Shown in pieces: positions 55,453 to 63,230 of a DNA stretch of 64,000 bases. The position numbers and the translations under genes are program-made. The first letter of the stretch is position 1. Each line of letters starts with the position of its first letter. The DNA is taken from contig NZ_JADGEW010000006.1 of assembly GCF_016744155.1 (NCBI RefSeq), forward strand, positions 1 through 64,000, written 5' to 3'. This DNA comes from Amphritea sp. Its GTDB lineage: Bacteria > Pseudomonadota > Gammaproteobacteria > Pseudomonadales > Balneatricaceae. Under the pieces are notes generated by a model. That model did not search any database and was not told where the DNA came from. It saw only the letters and a list, made by a program, of their open reading frames with translations.

Positions 55453-56216
55453 TGTTTGTACATCGGCTGAAAGGGATGCTATTTGGAGCGCTGCCACTGC
55501 TTGTGCTCTTTCTGTTCTGGCAGTCTGCAGCGATGCTGTTGGAGAGTAATAACTTTCCCAGTGTGATTCAGGTGTTTACCAGCTTGCACTTACATCTGTT
55601 TGACGGTGATATGTTGCACCATCTGCTGGTGACTATGATGAGGGTGACGGTCAGTTTTGTGATCGCAATGCTGCTGGGTGTCTTGATTGGTGTGATGATG
55701 GGGGCTTTTGCTCGCCTGAACTCGGCTTTTGATTCTCTATTAGTGATCGCGCTTAATATCCCTGCATTAGTTACCATCATCCTTTGTTATGTCTGGTTTG
55801 GCCTCGTCGAAGCGTCTGCCATAGCCGCCGTGGCCATTAATAAAATCCCCACAGTGGTCGTGATGGTACGCGAAGGGGCGAGGGTGGTTGACCGTGATCT
55901 GCTCGACGTCGCCAGAGTGTTTCAGGTTTCGCGGTTTCGTTATTTCTTCAAAGTTTATCTACCCCAGCTTTACCCCTTCATTATGGCATCGGCCCGTTCG
56001 GGGCTGTCTTTGATCTGGAAGATAGTGCTGGTGGTCGAGCTATTGGGACGAAGTGAGGGAGTCGGTTTTCAGTTAGGCACCTTCTTTCAGTTTTTTGATA
56101 TTGCCAGCATTCTCGCTTATACCCTGGCTTTTGTTGCTATCATCTTAGTGATCGAAGGGGTGATTATGCGACCACTGGACCGTTACATCGCTCGGGGTGG
56201 CTATGGTCAGTCTTGA
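55452..56216 (+). CDS. NitT/TauT-type ABC permease
   Basis: A 254-residue inner-membrane subunit with about six hydrophobic segments and the EAA-like cytoplasmic loop (VDRDLLDVARVFQVSRFRYFFKVYLPQLYPFIMASARSGLSLIWK) that docks with the ATPase. It belongs to the SsuC/TauC group. Its start overlaps the binding-protein stop by one base (TAATG), showing translational coupling. Substrate follows from the binding protein and is unknown. Confidence 0.92.
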   Translation: MFVHRLKGMLFGALPLLVLFLFWQSAAMLLESNNFPSVIQVFTSLHLHLFDGDMLHHLLVTMMRVTVSFVIAMLLGVLIGVMMGAFARLNSAFDSLLVIALNIPALVTIILCYVWFGLVEASAIAAVAINKIPTVVVMVREGARVVDRDLLDVARVFQVSRFRYFFKVYLPQLYPFIMASARSGLSLIWKIVLVVELLGRSEGVGFQLGTFFQFFDIASILAYTLAFVAIILVIEGVIMRPLDRYIARGGYGQS

Positions 56217-56946
56217 TATATCCATTCAGGGCAAAGTTTACCCAAACAGTCTTGAAAGAGTGCTGGATGGGTTAGACTTTAGCGTCTCTAAAGGCGAATT
56301 TGTTGCTCTGGTAGGGCCATCAGGCGCAGGCAAAAGTACGTTGTTGAATATGATTGCTGGGCTGGAAAAAAGTGACCCCGGCGAGGTTCTCTACAACGAC
56401 AGCTCTATGGAGAATAGGCCTCCCTGTAAAATTGGCTATATTTTCCAGCAGCCCAGGTTGATGCCCTGGCTGACCGTCGCTGAAAACTTACGTTTGGTTA
56501 TGCCGAAAGTCAGCGATACGCAGATAGAGACTACATTGACCCGGGTTGGCCTGAGCGGTAAGTCTGCCAGCTATTCGAAACAGCTTTCCGGCGGTATGCA
56601 GCGCCGGGTGAGCATTGCTCGTGCTTTTCTGACTCAACCTGAGTTGTTATTGCTTGATGAGCCTTTTGTTTCGTTGGATGGGCCGAATGCACAACGCCTG
56701 CGTGATTTGTTACTAGAGCTGTGGCAAGAGCATAAGCCTACGGTTGTGTTCGTCACCCATGATCTGAATGAAGCTATTCAATTGGCTGATCGGGTTCTGT
56801 TTCTATCATCTGCACCGGGGAGGGTGGTATTAGATAAGCTGGTTGATATTCAAAGGCCCCGGCTTAGCGAGGATAACGCTTTTCAGCAATGGAAAGCGCA
56901 GATGCTAAGTGAGCATTCAGGCTTATTGGAGGGAGACTCTCAGTAA
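56203..56946 (+). CDS. NitT/TauT-type ABC ATPase
   Basis: A 247-residue ATPase. Walker A ALVGPSGAGKST (about 32-43), signature QLSGGMQRRVSIARAF, Walker B LLLLDEPFVSLD and the switch histidine in FVTHDLNEA are intact; the FQQPRLMPWLTV segment is the SsuB/TauB-type Q-loop region. ATG 56203 is chosen over a GTG at 56197. It overlaps the permease gene by 14 bases. A perfect 14-base inverted repeat follows the stop, ending the operon. Confidence 0.94.
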   Translation: MVSLDISIQGKVYPNSLERVLDGLDFSVSKGEFVALVGPSGAGKSTLLNMIAGLEKSDPGEVLYNDSSMENRPPCKIGYIFQQPRLMPWLTVAENLRLVMPKVSDTQIETTLTRVGLSGKSASYSKQLSGGMQRRVSIARAFLTQPELLLLDEPFVSLDGPNAQRLRDLLLELWQEHKPTVVFVTHDLNEAIQLADRVLFLSSAPGRVVLDKLVDIQRPRLSEDNAFQQWKAQMLSEHSGLLEGDSQ

Positions 56947-56975
56947 GGTTGTTGTGCGTTAGAGTGAATGGGAGC

Positions 56976-57019
56976 GTGAATAAAACCTGGTGCAGGTGAC
57001 CCTAGCAGGTTTTATTCAC
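56976..57019. terminator. Bidirectional terminator-like inverted repeat
   Basis: GTGAATAAAACCTG (56976-56989) is mirrored perfectly at 57006-57019 with a 16-base loop. It lies between the convergent ABC ATPase and dioxygenase genes; the A/T-rich part of the stem provides T-runs on both strands. Confidence 0.72.
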
Positions 57020-57032
57020 AGCTAGGTTAGCG

Positions 57033-57920
57033 TTATACCGGGTGAACAGTGTAATCAGGCTTTTCTGATGGCATAAGCGGGAATACAACATTACATTGCC
57101 CGGTGCCCGAGCTTGGGAAGTACTCGGTCATGATCTCAGCTTCACCTTCATACTTATCCCAGCCCAGCAGGCCAAATAGCATAGCGGTGTCATGCATACC
57201 GCCTTCTCCGGAACAGTCTTCAGCGTATTTAGGCATGATATCAAGGAAGTCTTTAGTGCGACCCTGCTTCCACATATCCAATACCATCAGGTCGATCTCT
57301 TGATTCAGAGGACGGCTGATTTTGAACAAGTAGTCGCCGACAACTTTATTCGGTGGGATTCTGTGCGAGAGCGATCCACTCGCCAGAAAGGCAACCCGCT
57401 TGCCGGACTTCTTCACCGCATTTAGGATAGCTTCACCCACAACCTTAGACTCTTCCAGATCTGCGTCGTACATCCAGCCTGCGATAGAAACGACTTTTAT
57501 ATCTTTGTCGATCCCCATGTAGCGCAGTGGAACCAGAGTTCCGTACTGTATTTCCAGGGTGTCAATTTCATGATGGCAAAGGGTGGTGACACCGCTTTTG
57601 GTAGCCGTTTCAGCGATCAGTTGCCCTAGTTCAGGGTCGCCGGTATAGCTGTATTCCATATTGTTCAGGAAGTGAGGGAACTCAGTACTGGTGAATACAC
57701 CGGACATGTCAGGCTTGGCGTTGATATGGAATCCAGCGTTTACCAGCCAATGGGTATCGGCAATAACAATGGTATCTACTTTACGCTCACGGCACAGATC
57801 ACCAATCTTACGCAGACCTTCGATCGCGGCATCACGGATACCCTTTAGAGGGCCTTCCTGTTCAGAAATAAACATAGAAGGAACATGTGTCACTTTTGCT
57901 GCCAGTACTACTTCGCCCAT
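57033..57920 (-). CDS. hpaD: HpaD/HpcB-type extradiol ring-cleavage dioxygenase
   Basis: A 295-residue class III extradiol dioxygenase of the homoprotocatechuate 2,3-dioxygenase family. The match to E. coli HpaD runs along the whole chain: AAKVTHVPSM with metal-ligand H12, TIVIADTHWLVNAGFHIN, EIQYGTLVPLRYM, FLASGSLSHR and the C-terminal EYFPSSGTGQCNVVFPL. It cleaves 3,4-dihydroxyphenylacetate or a related catechol at the 2,3 bond in the cytosol. No other hpa genes are in this window, so the rest of the pathway must lie elsewhere or the natural substrate differs. An AraC gene lies upstream beyond a repeat region. Confidence 0.9.
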   Translation of the reverse strand: MGEVVLAAKVTHVPSMFISEQEGPLKGIRDAAIEGLRKIGDLCRERKVDTIVIADTHWLVNAGFHINAKPDMSGVFTSTEFPHFLNNMEYSYTGDPELGQLIAETATKSGVTTLCHHEIDTLEIQYGTLVPLRYMGIDKDIKVVSIAGWMYDADLEESKVVGEAILNAVKKSGKRVAFLASGSLSHRIPPNKVVGDYLFKISRPLNQEIDLMVLDMWKQGRTKDFLDIMPKYAEDCSGEGGMHDTAMLFGLLGWDKYEGEAEIMTEYFPSSGTGQCNVVFPLMPSEKPDYTVHPV

Positions 57921-58068
57921 AACTCACCTCAATTACTTGTTTTTTTGTTATTCGATTGTGCCGCTCCAAAAGCAAAGCCGTTTCGATATGAAGCGAGTAT
58001 ACGGAGGGTTGGCTGAGTGCCTTTGCCATTTAAAGCAAAGCTTTTACCATTTAAGACATTAGAGAGCG

Positions 58069-58257
58069 TTTCACCACAGAGGACACAGAGAGCACAGAGG
58101 AAGGGCTTCAGGAAAGAGCCAATGATTTACCTCGGTATTCTAGGTTGTGATATATGTGAGTAAGAGGTTTTCACCACGGAGAACATAGAGGAAGGGCTTG
58201 GATAAGAGTTAATGCTTTATCTCGGTGTCCTCAGTGTCCTCAGTGTCCTCTGTGGTT
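58069..58257. repeat. Intergenic repeat with tandem unit
   Basis: Two similar units begin TTTCACCAC at 58069 and 58169. Both contain GAGGAAGGGCTT (58097-58108 and 58188-58199) and a following AATG...TCGGT segment, about 91 bases apart. At 58225-58251 GTGTCCTC[A/T] repeats three times head to tail and ends TCTGTGGT, the inverse of ACCACAGA in unit 1. The gap 57921-58266 contains no gene. Confidence 0.75.
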
Positions 58258-58266
58258 AATGATTTT

Positions 58267-59331
58267 TTATAGATAACGTGTTCTGAAAGCAGTGGGCGTC
58301 TCTCCGGTCCAGCGCTTGAAGGCCCGGTTGAGATGGGCCGGGTCGGAGAACCCTAGTGAGTAAGCGATCTGGGTAATGTTCTGCCGGGAATGTTGCAGGT
58401 ACTTGCGGGCCAATTCTTCACGGATCTGGTCACGTAGTTTTTGAATCGTTGTGCCAGATTGGGTGAGTTTATATTGCAGGGTACGGGGCACGATATTTAA
58501 CTCAGTAGCGACCGCGTCTAAAGTGGTTAGTCCCAGCGGCATCAGATCGATCAGTGTATTGCGTACCTGGCCGGCCAGGTCAGCCATCTGTAATCGTTGC
58601 AGATAGTCTTCTACCAGCTTGTCATTTTGTTCAGCCAGCAGACTATTACCCGTCGGCAGATGTTCATTGAGTTGCGCAGCACTTAACTCAAGGCCGTTAT
58701 TGGGTTCACCAAAACTGACGGGGCATTGAAAATAATTTTCCCACAACTCAGGATTAGCCGGCGCTATGCGTGAGAATTTCACCGAGAGGGGAGAAAAGCT
58801 TTGATCAGACATATCGCGGAACATTTTGACTATCGCGCCGAGAAAATAATCGATTCCCTCAGCAACAACCAACGGCTGGTGGTCAGACTCTTTTATCTCC
58901 ATCGAGAAAGCAAAACTATCCGGGCCTGACTTACTGAGTGACAGACTACAACCATCATTGAGTAACAGATCAAAACGAACCATTCGCTGCAGGGCATCGA
59001 ACAAGCTGTTACTGGCCCATAGCGAAAAGCCCAGTGCATGAAACGTAGTCGGGCAGACATACCGGGCCACCTGTAAACCGATATCTTCCTGGCCTGTTTC
59101 GTTTAATGCCAATGCCCAAAGGGTACGGGTGTGGTCAGAACTGAAGCGCACATCGGTATCGCGCTTTTGCGAGATATCCACACCGGCAGCATGTAAGAGT
59201 TGAGCGCCGTTGTAGCCCAGCGAATCCAGAGCACGTCCGACAGCGACAGACCAGCCACCAACGACGGTTGATGATTGCTTACTATCGACTGCTGCAGATT
59301 GTTTCTGTCGGGTATTTTCGTCCATGCTCAC
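58267..59331 (-). CDS. AraC-family transcriptional regulator
   Basis: A 354-residue regulator. The N-terminal half is an arabinose-binding-like regulatory domain and the C-terminal 100 residues hold two helix-turn-helix motifs, with the second (ARKYLQHSRQNITQIAYSLGFSDPAHLNRAFKRWTGETPTAFR) typical of AraC/OruR-type proteins. The signal is unknown. The neighbouring HpaD-type dioxygenase is on the same strand downstream but separated by a repeat region, so control of it is only a guess. ATG start; weak ribosome site. Confidence 0.88.
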   Translation of the reverse strand: MSMDENTRQKQSAAVDSKQSSTVVGGWSVAVGRALDSLGYNGAQLLHAAGVDISQKRDTDVRFSSDHTRTLWALALNETGQEDIGLQVARYVCPTTFHALGFSLWASNSLFDALQRMVRFDLLLNDGCSLSLSKSGPDSFAFSMEIKESDHQPLVVAEGIDYFLGAIVKMFRDMSDQSFSPLSVKFSRIAPANPELWENYFQCPVSFGEPNNGLELSAAQLNEHLPTGNSLLAEQNDKLVEDYLQRLQMADLAGQVRNTLIDLMPLGLTTLDAVATELNIVPRTLQYKLTQSGTTIQKLRDQIREELARKYLQHSRQNITQIAYSLGFSDPAHLNRAFKRWTGETPTAFRTRYL

Positions 59332-59416
59332 TCTGTACCAAAAGGCCTTGAAACTGAGAGACTCAGTGTACCCCTAAGTTCAGATGAACCAAAGGATGGA
59401 AGCTGACGTTGAATGG

Positions 59417-59917
59417 TTAAAAATCAGCTGCGTTTATTGCCAGTTGCTCCGGAGTGAAGCGATAGATTGTCATCTCATCCACGCTATAAGCCCCCATGTT
59501 CCGATAGAAACTGATGGCGGGTTCGTTCCAGTCCAGGCAGCCCCATTCTAGTCGTTGGCATCCCCGCTGTAGTGCCAGTTTTGACAGATAGGCGATCATT
59601 GTTTTGCCAAGCCCTTTTGACTGAACAGGTTGATCGATAAAGAAACCATCAATATACAGCCCTGACTGCCCAGTGAAGGCCGAAGAGGTTTGGTAGAAAT
59701 AGATAAATCCGACGGTCTCACCCTTAAGTTCGGCAAAAACCACTTCACCCTTTTTATCGGTCAGTAACCGATGAATGTCAGCTTCAGTGGCGGTTATTTT
59801 ATCCAGCATCTTCTGATAAGCACCGAGTTTTCTCATGTACTCGACAACCAGACCTGCATCATCGGGCGTTCCTGGTCGTAATCGGCATTCACAATTCTTG
59901 GTTTGAATGAAATCCAT
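59417..59917 (-). CDS. GNAT family N-acetyltransferase
   Basis: A 166-residue acetyl-CoA-dependent acetyltransferase. LRPGTPDDAGLVVEYMRKLGAYQ is a GNAT opening; the acetyl-CoA-binding region is IDGFFIDQPVQSKGLGKTMIAYLSKLALQRGCQRLEWGCLDWNEPAISFYRNMGA. It is of the diamine or aminoglycoside-like GNAT group, substrate unknown. ATG start. Divergent from the 2-oxoglutarate dioxygenase gene, sharing the 233-base gap 59918-60150. Confidence 0.88.
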   Translation of the reverse strand: MDFIQTKNCECRLRPGTPDDAGLVVEYMRKLGAYQKMLDKITATEADIHRLLTDKKGEVVFAELKGETVGFIYFYQTSSAFTGQSGLYIDGFFIDQPVQSKGLGKTMIAYLSKLALQRGCQRLEWGCLDWNEPAISFYRNMGAYSVDEMTIYRFTPEQLAINAADF

Positions 59918-60064
59918 ATCGTTTTTCCTTAGTTAGAAATGTTGCCGAAAAACCCTTTAGATAAATCTGCTTGGCTCAGTCTGTTCCGGGGTGTCAATCC
60001 AGACGGGTTATAGCGAATAAACGATAGTGTTTCTAAACGATCGTTTTAATTGCTACAAATAGAG

Positions 60065-60099
60065 ACAAGAGGTCCGGATAGTGTCGGGCCTCTTGTTTT
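60065..60099 (+). terminator. Terminator-shaped hairpin before the dioxygenase gene
   Basis: ACAAGAGG (60065-60072) pairs with CCTCTTGT (60089-60096), followed by TTTTA. It stands in the gap of two divergent genes, 50 bases before the 60151 start, so it could be a leader attenuator rather than the end of a transcript. Confidence 0.6.
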
Positions 60100-60150
60100 A
60101 TGGACTGCAAAAAAAGCAGCAATTTACCAGCGCAAAGGAGTGACAATTTT

Positions 60151-60972
60151 ATGGAAACTTTTATAGCAAACAACGCCCAGCAAAACCACCTGCAAATTCC
60201 ACCACAGCCAATAGCTCAACAGGCAATTCAGCAACGTCAAAGGCGTTATTGGGATGCCCGGGTGTATGAAGAAGTCCGTGGTGATAACTGGAGCAGAACA
60301 AGTGTTGATAACCGCATAGATTTACAGGGCTGGCTACCCTATCTGGATCAGCTCCCCCGTGATCCCTATGTAGATACCCGCTGGAAACGGATGTCCTGGT
60401 TCTATCTGGATCAGTCAGGTGAGCCCCGCGTGTTAGCCGGTTGTCCTATGGCGCAGGGTGGAGCCTTCAATGACGCTGATACTATGGCCGATAAAGTTCG
60501 CCATTACGCGCCCCTGGAAGATCAGTTTATTCAGCGGGATGATGTGAGTAGTTTTATCAAAGGCTGGGCCGATCTGTGGGATATTCAACCGGGTGAACCG
60601 ATTCTGATGCAGATAAATGGCGTACGGGGAGATGAATTAACCGACCCATTACAGGGGCAGGGTATCCATAAGGATGGCAGTCAGTTTCTCAGTGTACTGG
60701 TGATCAATCGTGAAAACGTCAACGGTGCGACCAGCTCGCTATCGTTTGATAAGCAGGGTCGGCAAGAGATCATCTCGGCAGATCTGGCCCCGGGAGAGAT
60801 TTTGCATATTAAGGACGATCAGATCTATCACAGTGTTAGCAGTCTGAAACCCCTGGATACCAGTCAGCCATTCGAGCGGTTTATCATCATTATCAATTGT
60901 CGTTTCAATGATCAGTTTCAGAACCGAATTCTAAGGGAGCATTTTCCTGGGGCGGTGTTGAATGAGTGGTAG
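60151..60972 (+). CDS. 2-oxoglutarate-Fe(II) dioxygenase, PF10014 type
   Basis: A 273-residue cytosolic oxygenase that should hydroxylate a small molecule, using oxygen and 2-oxoglutarate. The iron site reads H173-x-D175 in GIHKDGSQF with the distal H227 in YHSVS; R243 (FERFII) is the probable 2-oxoglutarate anchor. This pattern resembles the isoleucine-4-hydroxylase (IDO) family, PF10014. The amino-acid substrate is unknown. ATG 60151 has AGGAG upstream; 60100 is an earlier in-frame ATG but without a site. Followed by a terminator. Confidence 0.88.
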   Translation: METFIANNAQQNHLQIPPQPIAQQAIQQRQRRYWDARVYEEVRGDNWSRTSVDNRIDLQGWLPYLDQLPRDPYVDTRWKRMSWFYLDQSGEPRVLAGCPMAQGGAFNDADTMADKVRHYAPLEDQFIQRDDVSSFIKGWADLWDIQPGEPILMQINGVRGDELTDPLQGQGIHKDGSQFLSVLVINRENVNGATSSLSFDKQGRQEIISADLAPGEILHIKDDQIYHSVSSLKPLDTSQPFERFIIIINCRFNDQFQNRILREHFPGAVLNEW

Positions 60973-61008
60973 GGCAGTAAGGAAAACAGGTCGGTAGAAA
61001 AATTGGTG

Positions 61009-61038
61009 TAAAAGGTGAATCTTGTGTTCGCCTTTTTT
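61009..61038 (+). terminator. Terminator after the dioxygenase
   Basis: AAAGGTGAA pairs with TTCGCCTTT (one G-T pair) across 7 bases, then T residues. Confidence 0.85.
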
Positions 61039-61089
61039 ATCCTGGTAAACCACGGGTCAGTTGACCCGCTGTTTAAAGCTTAACGAGGC

Positions 61090-61716
61090 TCAGCTCTTTC
61101 GATACATATTCGGTAATTTAATATGGAACTGAATGGCCAGCGCTCGAAGAATAAACGCGACCAGAAAGCCCCCCATCAGGTCATAGCTGTAGGGCAGGTT
61201 TAAGGTATTGAGTATCAGATAGGTAACCGATCCGACCAGCATAGGGGTGATATATAGCTCTTCATTCATCAGTGTCAGGTTGCTGCCACAGAGCAAGTCT
61301 CGGGCGATACCGCCAAAGCTACCGGTCATAACCCCCATGCAGACCGCAATCAGGGGCGATGTGCCAAACTTCAGCGCGATCTCTGTGCCCACGACAGCAA
61401 ACAGGGCAAGACCAACCGCATCCATCCAGATTAGTGCGCGTGTTCGCGAAGCCAGTTTAGGTGCAATAAAGTAGGTAATAGCTGAGGCGAGCAGGCAGAT
61501 GATGATCCAGATAGGTTCACGGATCCAGAATACCGGTAGTTTACCTAGCAGCACATCGCGCAGAGTGCCACCGCCCAGCCCGGTTGCGGTGCCGATCAAC
61601 ATCAAGCCCAGAATATCCATTTTCTGACGTGCGGCATCCAATGCGCCTGAAACGGCGAAAACACCTACGGCAGATAGCCCCATGATGCTGATAACCGCAG
61701 TAATATCGAAAGGCAT
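61090..61716 (-). CDS. TRIC-type channel protein (YicG/UPF0126)
   Basis: A 208-residue inner-membrane protein with seven hydrophobic segments. The two family repeats are clear: GTATGLGGGTLRDVLLGKLPVFW near residue 43 and GVMTGSFGGIARDLLC near residue 129, each with GGGxxRD or GGIARD. This is the YicG/UPF0126 family, related in fold to trimeric intracellular cation channels; some members are linked to glycine transport. The role here is not known. ATG start; convergent with the dioxygenase. Confidence 0.93.
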   Translation of the reverse strand: MPFDITAVISIMGLSAVGVFAVSGALDAARQKMDILGLMLIGTATGLGGGTLRDVLLGKLPVFWIREPIWIIICLLASAITYFIAPKLASRTRALIWMDAVGLALFAVVGTEIALKFGTSPLIAVCMGVMTGSFGGIARDLLCGSNLTLMNEELYITPMLVGSVTYLILNTLNLPYSYDLMGGFLVAFILRALAIQFHIKLPNMYRKS

Positions 61717-61886
61717 TAATTCGTTTCCTAAAGTGTGATTGGTGAGGCATAAAGGTTATGAAAGATGCGCTATATGTGGAGGCTGAATTATTTAGCATCA
61801 GGTTGTTATTTTAAGGGAGAAATCGATCAAGTGGGAGTGATCATTGTGATAGTCTAGCTGTATTTTTATGGTTACGGACGATCTGA

Positions 61887-63230
61887 ATGAAACTCCTACA
61901 TACGTCTGACTGGCATCTGGGTCAGAGTTTTTTTACCAAAAGTCGCAAAGCTGAACATCAGGCATTTCTTGCCTGGTTGCTGGAGCAGGTCGCTGCCCAT
62001 GATATCGATGCTGTCATTGTCGCGGGCGATATCTTTGATACTGGCACGCCTCCGAGCTATGCACGGGAGATGTATAACCAGTTCATCGTAGCGATCAGTC
62101 AGCTGAATTGCACGCTGGTGGTATTGGGTGGTAATCACGACTCAGTATCGACCTTGAATGAATCAAAACAGCTGGTGGCCTGTCTTAATACTCATGTCGT
62201 CGCTAACGTTGTCCCGAGTGCCGTTACCGCCGAAGTAACAGACGACACTGCCAGATCTGCACCGGATCATAATCAAATTATTGAGCTAAAAAACAGTACG
62301 GGTGAAACCGGTGTTATTCTCTGTGCGATTCCCTTTATCCGCCCCCGTGATGTTATACAGAGTCGTGCCGGCGAATCGGGCCTTGAAAAGCGTCAGGCAT
62401 TGGGCGAGGCGATTAAGCAGCATTATCATCAGCTGTATCAGGCAGCGCTGGCTGTCAGAGAAGAGAAACAATTGAATGTTCCTATCATCGCTACCGGCCA
62501 TCTAACGGCTTTGGGCGTGAGTCAGTCAGACTCCGTACGCGATATCTATATCGGTAGCCTGGATGGTTTTGCGGCGGATGGATTTCCCCCGGCAGACTAT
62601 ATTGCTCTGGGACATATCCACAGGCCACAGGTTGTCGCCAAATCAGAGCATATCCGTTATAGCGGCTCGCCCATTCCACTGAGCTTTGATGAACTTAAAA
62701 CCACAAAGCAGGTGGTGATAGTGGAGTTTGATCAGGCTGATCGGGTGGCTATTTCTCCCCTTGAAGTGCCACGGTTTCAGCCGATGGCCGTGATCAAAGG
62801 TGACCTCAGTAGCATCGAATCTCAGCTGAAAGCGTTTGACGCTAATACCAATGAAAGTGCGCCGCAGGCTAAGCCGGTTTGGCTCTGTATAGAGGTCGAA
62901 CTTCAGGACTATCTTGCGGATCTACCCCAACGTATCCAGACACTGATCGAAGGCTTGAGCGTCGAGCAGACAGTCGATCAATCAGTAAGCCCGTCGGTTG
63001 GCTTGTCCTTTGAAGTATTGCAGCTGCGGCGTTCACGTAACACCGCTAAGCAATCGTTAACCCAGACAGCGCGTGAAACTCTGGCGGAGTTAACGCCCGA
63101 TGATGTCTTTGCTAAGCGACTGGAGCTGGAGAACTTCGAAGGTGAAATAGAAACGTTGCGATTAGGCAGAATAAAGCAGCAATTTAAACAGATACTGTCG
63201 GAAGTTGAGAATCCGGAGCAGGGCGCATGA
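61887..63230 (+). CDS. sbcD: Exonuclease subunit SbcD
   Basis: A 447-residue nuclease subunit of SbcCD, which opens hairpins and trims palindromic DNA ends. The calcineurin-type metal sites are complete: D8 and H10 in TSDWHLG, AGDIFDTG, GGNHDS, GHLTALG and LGHIHRPQ. The ATG at 61887 begins the domain directly. It is longer than E. coli SbcD (400 residues), with extra residues near 330-400. Its stop overlaps the sbcC start as ATGA. Confidence 0.95.
   Translation: MKLLHTSDWHLGQSFFTKSRKAEHQAFLAWLLEQVAAHDIDAVIVAGDIFDTGTPPSYAREMYNQFIVAISQLNCTLVVLGGNHDSVSTLNESKQLVACLNTHVVANVVPSAVTAEVTDDTARSAPDHNQIIELKNSTGETGVILCAIPFIRPRDVIQSRAGESGLEKRQALGEAIKQHYHQLYQAALAVREEKQLNVPIIATGHLTALGVSQSDSVRDIYIGSLDGFAADGFPPADYIALGHIHRPQVVAKSEHIRYSGSPIPLSFDELKTTKQVVIVEFDQADRVAISPLEVPRFQPMAVIKGDLSSIESQLKAFDANTNESAPQAKPVWLCIEVELQDYLADLPQRIQTLIEGLSVEQTVDQSVSPSVGLSFEVLQLRRSRNTAKQSLTQTARETLAELTPDDVFAKRLELENFEGEIETLRLGRIKQQFKQILSEVENPEQGA

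Noticed and set aside
58069-58257. CRISPR array
   Set aside because: Units are few and imperfect, spacers are not unique sequences of even length, and no cas gene is near.
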